Assembly (NCBI GenBank): GCA_947497985.1
Contig: CANMIX010000014.1
Span: forward strand, 62,001-126,000
DNA from: an uncultured Paracoccaceae bacterium
GTDB taxonomy: Bacteria; Pseudomonadota; Alphaproteobacteria; Rhodobacterales; Rhodobacteraceae
DNA: 64,000 bases
Reading direction: 5' to 3'
Of the stretch, positions 57,803 to 64,000 are shown piece after piece; position 1 is the first letter of the stretch, and each line of letters opens with the position of its first letter. The position numbers were made by a program, and so were the translations under genes. Under the pieces are notes generated by a model, which made no database searches, was not told where the DNA came from, and saw only the letters and a program-made list of their open reading frames with translations.

Positions 57803-57826
57803 AAAACGCGCCCCAAAGGGCGCGCC
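57803..57826 (-). terminator. Terminator of the LysM protein gene
   Basis: On the minus strand CGCGCCC pairs with GGGCGCG around a short loop and is followed by TTTTACTT. It starts 24 bp after the stop at 57850. Confidence 0.75.
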
Positions 57827-57849
57827 ACAATTCTATCTAAGCATTTGAG

Positions 57850-59688
57850 TTACTCAGGCAAGTTAAAGATCTGACCGGGATAAATCAGATCCGGGTTCCG
57901 GATCGCTTCTTTGTTGGCTTCAAACACCCTTACAAACAGAAACCCGTCGCCATACCGCGCCTGGGAAATCGCCCAAAGCGTATCCCCCTTTTGCACGGTC
58001 ACAGCCCGAACCGAGGTCTCAACCACAGGTGCGCCAGGCTCTGGGGTCGGTTGTACCAACACGTCCGGCGCTTCACGCTTGAACGGGGTCTCCAAGCGGC
58101 TCAGCACCTTGCCTTCCAGAGGGTCGATCTCATCCAGGCGCAGGGTGTAGAAGCCGGGCGCAACACCATCGAGGCCAGTACGCCAGCGGCCACTGACATT
58201 GGTGCGCACATCCACCACCGGCTCATTGTCGATGTAGACACGGACCAAAGCAGCAGGACGAGCCCGTCCGGTCAACACCACATCACCAGTGGGCGTATAG
58301 CTGATCGCATCAAGCGCCACTTTATCTGCAAGTTCTGGCGTCGAAGGGGCCACCGGTTGCACAACCTCTACCCCTTCAGGGCCAGCGCGCAAGACCGCAA
58401 TCGCGGCGGATTGCGGTTTGGGCGCTTCTTGTTCTTGCGTGGCAACCGTCTGGTCGACGGGATCTGCGGCTTGTTCCGGAGCGGCAGGCGCGTTTTGTGT
58501 TTGCAGCAAAGCCAGAGTTTGCGAATTGGCACCGTCCTCATCCTGCGATGTCGTTTCGGCTTGGGCCGGAACATCTGCTACGACCTGTTCCGCGACCTCT
58601 ACTGCACTTAAGTCAGGCACATCCGGCACTGTTGGTTGCGCGGGAGTTTCAACATCAACGACCGTTGCCAGCTGCGGCGCTTCGCTTGCGGCTTCTGGAT
58701 CGTCTTGTTGCGCATTCTCTGCTTGCACAACTTCGGCGGCAGTGACGTTTTCTGGCTCTGATGGGGTTTCGGCGACCTCTGGAGCTGCGGCCTGTTCCGC
58801 GATTGGCGCAGCCTCTGTCGGCGTTTCAATGGGCTCAGGCGTCACCTCTGCCTCAGCCACGGCAACTGGTGTAACCGGCGCTAGAATAAAGCTCACATCA
58901 GAGGCAACGATCTCCGCGCCCTTTCCTGTGGCCACTGTCACCACACGCGGCTCTGCGGCAGGTTCGACGACCGGAAATGCTACAAACTCACCACTGCCAG
59001 AGGCGGTGGCCTCCTCGATCACGATGCCGTCCAATAGGATCAGAACCCGCGCGCCCGCAAGCGCGCGCCCTGCGATCAATCCGGCTCCATCAGGGTCAAA
59101 GCGGATCACGTCAATTTCAGGCGCTTGCACCGCAACGGTTGGGTCATTCGCTGGTTCATCGGCAGGCGTCGTTGCCGACGTGGCAGCCTCTTCCGCACGT
59201 GCCTGATCGGTTGTATCCGCTTCATCGGGACCTTCAGGCGCAGTTGTTACGGGATCTGCTGCGACGTCACGCTCCGTGTCTGCCGGTGTCGCGGGGCTCG
59301 CCTCAGTTACAACTTGTTCTGTATCGGTGTCGGGCTCAGGCGTCACAGCTTCGGCAGGGACCGTGCCAGTGACTGTGTCTTCAGTTGCGCCATCACCGGC
59401 TGTCGCAACCGGTGTTTCGGGAGAAGGAACCGTTTCCGCAACTGGCGGCTCCGCTGCGGTTTGGTCCTGTTCAACCGGTGCAGGATCAGGCGCGGCGACG
59501 GATGGCGAAGCTGCGCTTGAGGCCTCGGGGACGGGTTGTTCAGCGACCACGGGTGTTTCCGCCACGTCCTCTGCACCGTCAAATACACCGAACTGCGTCA
59601 GCACGACGCCACCGACGATCACAACAACTGTTGCGATCCCCGCGATCGAAAGCGCCCCCACGCCTCCTGAACCGGATGTTTCCGCCAT
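57850..59688 (-). CDS. LysM-domain protein with long acidic low-complexity linker
   Basis: 612 residues from the ATG at 59688 (GGAAGG upstream). A membrane helix near residues 12-32, then about 450 residues rich in Pro, Ala, Thr, Val and Glu, a module with VRVYIDNEPVVDVRTNVSGRW near 520, and a C-terminal LysM domain (VQKGDTLWAISQARYGDG to YPGQIFNLP). It probably spans the periplasm and binds peptidoglycan. Divergent from the LOG gene. Confidence 0.88.
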   Translation of the reverse strand: MAETSGSGGVGALSIAGIATVVVIVGGVVLTQFGVFDGAEDVAETPVVAEQPVPEASSAASPSVAAPDPAPVEQDQTAAEPPVAETVPSPETPVATAGDGATEDTVTGTVPAEAVTPEPDTDTEQVVTEASPATPADTERDVAADPVTTAPEGPDEADTTDQARAEEAATSATTPADEPANDPTVAVQAPEIDVIRFDPDGAGLIAGRALAGARVLILLDGIVIEEATASGSGEFVAFPVVEPAAEPRVVTVATGKGAEIVASDVSFILAPVTPVAVAEAEVTPEPIETPTEAAPIAEQAAAPEVAETPSEPENVTAAEVVQAENAQQDDPEAASEAPQLATVVDVETPAQPTVPDVPDLSAVEVAEQVVADVPAQAETTSQDEDGANSQTLALLQTQNAPAAPEQAADPVDQTVATQEQEAPKPQSAAIAVLRAGPEGVEVVQPVAPSTPELADKVALDAISYTPTGDVVLTGRARPAALVRVYIDNEPVVDVRTNVSGRWRTGLDGVAPGFYTLRLDEIDPLEGKVLSRLETPFKREAPDVLVQPTPEPGAPVVETSVRAVTVQKGDTLWAISQARYGDGFLFVRVFEANKEAIRNPDLIYPGQIFNLPE

Positions 59689-59808
59689 GGTATTCCTTCC
59701 TTCGCACGGGCTGTCACCCCGCTTCTTGTTGAGCCGCAGACCGGGACTCGTTATCAGTGATCTAAGCAAGCCGTATTTTATTACGCAGCAACAGCAAAGA
59801 TCCGCCGA

Positions 59809-60348
59809 ATGACAATTAGTTCCGTATGTGTGTATTGTGGCTCCCGTTTTGGGGCAAGCAAAAGCTTCGAATCAGCCGCAACCGCATTGGGGCGCGGTCT
59901 GGCTGCACAAGGACTGCGCTTGGTTTATGGCGCGGGCGATGTTGGATTGATGGGAACCGTTGCGCGCGCGGCGATGGAAGCCGGGGGCGAGGTCTTTGGC
60001 ATTATCCCGGAACACCTTGTCAAACGAGAGGTCGCCAAGTCCGATCTGACAACATATATCGTGACCGAAACCATGCATGAGCGCAAAAAAGTCATGCTGT
60101 ATAATGCAGACGCTGTGGTTGTATTGCCCGGCGGCATGGGGTCATTGGACGAGCTGTTTGAAGCCATCACCTGGCGCCAGCTTGGCCTGCATGACAAGCC
60201 GATCTTCATCTTGAACATCGACGGTTATTGGGAGCCGTTACGCACCCTGATCGACCATGTGATAGACCAGGAATTCGCCGGGGAAGACATCCGTGAGACA
60301 TTGATCTGGGTTGATACGGTCGAGGATGTATTGACCCAGCTGACCTGA
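59809..60348 (+). CDS. LOG family protein (Rossmann-fold nucleotide phosphoribohydrolase)
   Basis: 179 residues. The LOG signature PGGMGSLDELFEAITWRQ near 105-122 follows VYCGSRFGASKSF at the start. Members release a base from nucleoside 5'-monophosphates; in plants and some bacteria this makes free cytokinins. The physiological substrate here is unknown. Confidence 0.92.
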   Translation: MTISSVCVYCGSRFGASKSFESAATALGRGLAAQGLRLVYGAGDVGLMGTVARAAMEAGGEVFGIIPEHLVKREVAKSDLTTYIVTETMHERKKVMLYNADAVVVLPGGMGSLDELFEAITWRQLGLHDKPIFILNIDGYWEPLRTLIDHVIDQEFAGEDIRETLIWVDTVEDVLTQLT

Positions 60349-60362
60349 TCACACACGGCGGT

Positions 60363-61256
60363 TTAGACGCCTGCGATTTCCACGACGGTAATTTCCGGGA
60401 CCACTCCAAATCGGATTGGCAATATCGAACAGCCGATACCGCTCGAGACCACCAAATCCTGCCCGTTCTCTTGGATATGTCCATATTGGTATCGTTGACC
60501 ATATCGACGCGAGGCGACCGGCGACCAGCCAAAAATCCGGACTTGCCCCCCGTGCGTGTGGCCCGATAGTGTCAACGAGATGCGCGCTGGCACACGGGGT
60601 AGGACATAGGGTTCATGCGCCAGCAGGATGCACGGTGTACCATCATCGTCCACCTGCGCCATGGTTGCGGGCAAATCATCCAATCCCTGAAACCGACGCC
60701 CTGTGGCGGTGCGGCGGCGCAACGCAATCTGATCTTCAAGCCCGGCCAGCCAATACCCGTCTTTCTTAAGAGCTTGGTTGGAGAGCACTGGAATACCAAC
60801 CGCCTCCAACGCTTCGCCGTATGTGCAAGGGCCACCCCCACGTCGTTGCGCGGCGTGATCTTCCCACCAGTCGTGGTTGCCCAATACCGAATAGACACCC
60901 TGCGGCGCGCGCAGCTCGGCGAGGATCGGCGCGGCATCCTCCATTGAAACAGGTTTAGAAATATATTTGTGCCCAGGCGCAAAATCACCCAGCAGAACAA
61001 TGAGATCCGCATTGATCGCATTCGTGCGGCGCACCACTTGTCGCAGACGACGCAGGCCGACGTAAGGCTCGCCCAAGTGAATATCGGTGAGAACCGCAAT
61101 TTTCAGCGGTTTTGCCGTCCAATCCGCGCGTGAAATCCGCCAGCGTTTGACACGCAAGCGCAGCGCAGGTTCGATGAAAAAACCGTATGTTGCTGCAAAA
61201 AGACCTGCCAGGATGGTTCCCAGCAGGCCTTTTAGAACAGCGCGTCGTGTAATCAC
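60363..61256 (-). CDS. Metallophosphoesterase, membrane-anchored
   Basis: 297 residues from a GTG start. A single N-terminal hydrophobic segment, then the calcineurin-like motifs in order: TDIHLG near 57, LLGDFAPG near 91, GNHDWWED near 123, LAHEPY near 206 and SGHTHGGQ near 231. Hydrolyses phosphate esters at a two-metal centre. It follows sodB by 13 bp and may be cotranscribed. Confidence 0.93.
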   Translation of the reverse strand: MITRRAVLKGLLGTILAGLFAATYGFFIEPALRLRVKRWRISRADWTAKPLKIAVLTDIHLGEPYVGLRRLRQVVRRTNAINADLIVLLGDFAPGHKYISKPVSMEDAAPILAELRAPQGVYSVLGNHDWWEDHAAQRRGGGPCTYGEALEAVGIPVLSNQALKKDGYWLAGLEDQIALRRRTATGRRFQGLDDLPATMAQVDDDGTPCILLAHEPYVLPRVPARISLTLSGHTHGGQVRIFGWSPVASRRYGQRYQYGHIQENGQDLVVSSGIGCSILPIRFGVVPEITVVEIAGV

Positions 61257-61269
61257 GCGCGCGCTCCGA

Positions 61270-61869
61270 TTACAGGCGCGATGCCACGTTTTCCCAGTTC
61301 ACCAGGTTGTCCAGGAAGTTGGACAGGTAAACAGGACGTTTGTTGCGGAAGTCGATGTAGTAGGAGTGTTCCCAAACATCACAACCCAACAGCGCAGTCT
61401 GACCAAAGCACAGCGGGTTCACGCCGTTCTCGGTCTTGGTGACCTTCAGGCCACCATCGGTGTCTTTGACCAACCATGCCCAGCCGGAACCGAACTGACC
61501 AGCGCCCGCTGCGGAGAACTGAGTTTTGAACTCTTCAACCGAGCCAAAGCTTTCAACGATTGCTTTTTCCAGCTCACCCGGCATTGCCGCGCCGTTCGGG
61601 CCCATCATTTCCCAGAACTGGTTGTGGTTCCACAGTTGGGAGATGTTGTTGAAGATGCCGTTTTGCGCAACAGCGGATTTGTCGTAGGTGCCGACAATGA
61701 TCTCTTCGAGGGTTTTGCCATCCCATTCGGTGCCAGCGATCAGCTTGTTGCCGTTGTCGACATAGGCTTTGTGGTGCAGATCGTGGTGGAATTCCAGCGT
61801 CTCTGCGGACATGCCTTTGTCGGCCAGTGCGTCGTGCGCGTAAGGAAGATCGGGAAGTTCGAATGCCAT
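61270..61869 (-). CDS. sodB: Superoxide dismutase (Fe/Mn type)
   Basis: 199 residues. Metal ligands are in LEFHHDLHHKAYV (His near 27), WNHNQFW (His near 81) and DVWEHSYYIDF (Asp and His near 164-168). Disproportionates superoxide. The iron form is suggested by the length and the FSAAGAGQFGSGW segment, but metal choice is not settled by sequence alone. Confidence 0.96.
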   Translation of the reverse strand: MAFELPDLPYAHDALADKGMSAETLEFHHDLHHKAYVDNGNKLIAGTEWDGKTLEEIIVGTYDKSAVAQNGIFNNISQLWNHNQFWEMMGPNGAAMPGELEKAIVESFGSVEEFKTQFSAAGAGQFGSGWAWLVKDTDGGLKVTKTENGVNPLCFGQTALLGCDVWEHSYYIDFRNKRPVYLSNFLDNLVNWENVASRL

Positions 61870-62077
61870 GGTGAGGCCCCCTGTCGAAAAAGTTGCGTTT
61901 CTGGGACGATAGATGATCGCAGGCAGCCTTCAGGTCAAGTCCATGGTGTCACGAATTGCACCTTTCAGTGTTCGCGCAGCGGCATGCGGGTAAATCTGTC
62001 ACGTCCCATGTGGCTCACCCATGAGGGACGTGCGAATTTTTCGCGATAGGACCGAGACGAATGGTTGCGGAAGAACG

Positions 62078-62107
62078 AAACGCGCTCTCACAATTGAAAG
62101 CGCGTTT
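62078..62107 (-). terminator. Hairpin after soxG
   Basis: AAACGCGCT and AGCGCGTTT form a perfect 9-bp stem, 37 bp after the soxG stop, with only a short T-run. Confidence 0.6.
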
Positions 62108-62143
62108 GATAGTCCTGTGAAATCGGCAAAGCCGCTGGCCGCA

Positions 62144-62713
62144 TTAGGTGTACACACCGACAACCGCGTCTGAATGCGCGGCAACCTTCAAGAGGTCGAA
62201 AACGTATTGCCCGACTGAGCGGAAACAGATGATGTGCATCTGTTCTGCTTCACCCAGCCAGAACGCCCCCGCAACCTGCGCCAACCGCGTGCGACGGAAA
62301 TCACCCGGTTGGAACTGCTCTGCTGAAAAATCAACAGGGGCGACTTTGGCCAAGACCTCGCGCGTGCCTGACCCCGACAGGGTAAGCATCGAACGCGCGT
62401 CCGAGACGTTGACAACCAAAGCATGTTCTCCAGCCAAAGCACTTGAAAGCTTCGCAACCATGGCATCGACGTTCTGGTAATCTGTTACGATCAACAGCTC
62501 ATCCGGGGACATCCAGGCCACTGTGTTTCCGTTTACAGCAGCGACTTTGCGGACATCGGGAATGGTGCAGTCGGTCACGTTCAACACCGCCTTGGCCAAG
62601 GCTTTGGAAGACAAATCACCGCGCAGAGTGATCATGCCAACCAATCCCGCATCTTTGACCTCGGCCAGGCCGTCAAAGGAAGCGCCGTTCAACACACTTA
62701 CCGCGTTAGACAT
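62144..62713 (-). CDS. soxG: Sarcosine oxidase gamma subunit
   Basis: 189 residues from the ATG at 62713, overlapping the soxA end by 8 bp. Pattern WMSPDELLIVTDY near 77-89 and VNVSDARSMLTLSG near 110-123. Part of the four-subunit oxidase that demethylates sarcosine to glycine, giving formaldehyde or methylene-folate and peroxide. Last gene of the operon here. Confidence 0.92.
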   Translation of the reverse strand: MSNAVSVLNGASFDGLAEVKDAGLVGMITLRGDLSSKALAKAVLNVTDCTIPDVRKVAAVNGNTVAWMSPDELLIVTDYQNVDAMVAKLSSALAGEHALVVNVSDARSMLTLSGSGTREVLAKVAPVDFSAEQFQPGDFRRTRLAQVAGAFWLGEAEQMHIICFRSVGQYVFDLLKVAAHSDAVVGVYT

Positions 62714-64000
62714 TCTGCTTCTCCCCGTCTTTGTCATAGAAGACCGGATCAACGATCTTGGCCTCATAAGTTTTGCCATCTGTTCCGGGGAAGGAAATCA
62801 CCTCTCCCATCCGTTTGGGGCCATTTTTGACCAGACCCATCGCGATACCTCGGTTGAGGTTTGATGAGAAATAAGTCGAGGTCACCCGGCCAATGGTGTT
62901 CTTCTGACCATTGCCATTCACCCCATTGCCCACCGCATAGGCCCCATCCGGCAAGACCGAGCCATCAACCGTCTCCAAACCCACCAGTTTCCAGCGGTCC
63001 GGGTCCGCCATATGCGAACGGGTATGCGCCCGTTTGCCCAGATAGTCGTCCTTCTTCTTGGACAAGGCCCAGTGCAAGTTCAGATCTTGCGGGATGACGG
63101 TGCCGTCGGTTTCGTCGCCGATCATGATAAAGCCCTTTTCGGCGCGCAGAATATGCAGGCATTCCGTGCCATAAGGCATGACGCCAAATTCCTTGCCCGC
63201 TTCCATCAGCGCGCTCCAGAAGGCTTGCCCTTCTGAGGCTGCAACCGCGATTTCATAGGACAATTCACCCGAGAAAGAGATCCGATAGGCCCGCGCGTTG
63301 AAGCCGCCGATCTCCCCATCGCGCCACTCCATAAACGGCAGCGCCTCTTTGGAGACATCCATGCCACCAAGCTTTTCCAACACCTTACGGGCGTTTGGTC
63401 CCACAACAGCAATTTGGGCGTATTGTTCGGTGAGATTGGCCACAAAGACCTTCATGTCCCACCACTCGGTCTGCAGCCACTCTTCCATATGGGCGTGAAT
63501 GCGATCCGCGCCGCCGGTGGTGGTGTGACACAGCCAAGCGTCCTCATCGATGCGCGCAACCACGCCATCATCCACCAGAAAGCCGTTCTCGGAACACATC
63601 AGTCCATAGCGGCATTTGCCGATTTTGAGGTTCGACATCACGTTGGTGTACATCATGTCGAGGAATTTGCCCGCGTCCGGCCCTTTGACCACCAGTTTGC
63701 CCAAGGTTGACGCATCCAGCAGGCCAAGGTTTTCACGAGTGTTCTTGACCTCGCGGTTCACCGCATCCTGCACGCTTTCGCCGTCTTGGAGATAGGTGAA
63801 AGGACGACGCCAGTGACCCACCGGCTCCCAATCGGCACCGTTCGCATCGTGCCAGTCATACATTGGTGTTTTGCGCAGCGGCTGGAATACGTCGCCACGT
63901 GCTTCGCCCCCGATCGCACCCATGGAAATCGGGTGATATGGTGGGCGGAAGGTGGTAGTTCCGACCTGCGGGATCTCGGACCCCAAGCTGTCAGCAAGGA
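62706..64000 (-). CDS. soxA: Sarcosine oxidase alpha subunit, 3' part (cut by window edge)
   Basis: The frame is open to the right edge, so the N-terminal part with its NAD-binding and Fe-S regions is outside the window. The visible 431 residues are the folate-binding aminomethyltransferase half: PMYDWHDANGADWEPVGHW near 48, LGLLDASTLGKLVVKGPDAG, GFIMIGDETDGTVIPQDLNL and the C-terminal YFSSNLNRGIAMGLV. Forms a heterotetramer with SoxB, SoxD and SoxG. Confidence 0.95.
   Translation of the reverse strand, partial: LADSLGSEIPQVGTTTFRPPYHPISMGAIGGEARGDVFQPLRKTPMYDWHDANGADWEPVGHWRRPFTYLQDGESVQDAVNREVKNTRENLGLLDASTLGKLVVKGPDAGKFLDMMYTNVMSNLKIGKCRYGLMCSENGFLVDDGVVARIDEDAWLCHTTTGGADRIHAHMEEWLQTEWWDMKVFVANLTEQYAQIAVVGPNARKVLEKLGGMDVSKEALPFMEWRDGEIGGFNARAYRISFSGELSYEIAVAASEGQAFWSALMEAGKEFGVMPYGTECLHILRAEKGFIMIGDETDGTVIPQDLNLHWALSKKKDDYLGKRAHTRSHMADPDRWKLVGLETVDGSVLPDGAYAVGNGVNGNGQKNTIGRVTSTYFSSNLNRGIAMGLVKNGPKRMGEVISFPGTDGKTYEAKIVDPVFYDKDGEKQNV

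Overview
The window looks like part of the chromosome of a marine alphaproteobacterium of the Roseobacter group (Rhodobacterales). This is inferred from gene content, not from a database search: a heterotetrameric sarcosine oxidase (soxA/soxG), the yajC-secD-secF plus ccmABCDG block, a DUF3445 heme oxidoreductase, an Stf0-type sulfotransferase, and an alphaproteobacterial-type LexA box.

Positions 1 to about 15,840 are the right-hand end of an integrated conjugative or mobilizable island. From the left: the C-terminus of a relaxase, a VirD4/TraG coupling protein, and a cargo block with a small ribbon-helix-helix-like protein, an Mrr-type PD-(D/E)xK nuclease and a DUF5677-like protein. The tail of the small gene is duplicated in front of the third gene. 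Then follow a serine resolvase beside two near-identical palindromes, an ArdA anti-restriction protein, a secreted protein, and a non-coding segment packed with hairpins. After these come a secreted Ntox16-like toxin with a candidate immunity gene, an HExxH metalloprotease and an unknown regulator-like gene. A LexA (SOS) box precedes a translationally coupled pair: a small acidic protein and a large serine recombinase. The recombinase frame runs antisense through a tRNA-Leu(UAG) gene, which marks the island boundary. The left boundary is outside the window. The stretch from about 8.7 to 11.9 kb is visibly more AT-rich than its surroundings.

From about 15.9 kb on the genes are core-like. They include NAD(P)HX repair (nnrE and nnrD, split into two genes), nitrogen control (glnB-glnA), an Hsp70-like YegD protein, a lytic transglycosylase, a DUF3445 protein, a Nudix hydrolase, a hydrolase-OsmC fusion, purB, an orphan FliG-like protein, a lipid A-type acyltransferase, cytochrome c maturation (ccmA-B-C-D-G), and Sec accessory proteins (yajC-secD-secF). 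These are followed by serS, a histone H1-like HhH protein, a fatty acid desaturase, der, bamB with a YfgM-like partner, and an RND efflux pair with a palindromic candidate operator. The last part holds a LysE exporter, thiC under a TPP riboswitch, a sulfotransferase, an EF-hand protein, an Atm1-like ABC transporter, a LysM protein, a LOG protein, a metallophosphoesterase, sodB, soxG and the 3' part of soxA.

The best candidates for something undescribed are all in the island: the secreted toxin and immunity pair with the hairpin-rich non-coding block upstream, the RHH/Mrr/DUF5677 cassette with its duplicated gene tail, and the SOS-linked excision module whose recombinase borrows its C-terminus and stop codon from the tRNA and the chromosome.
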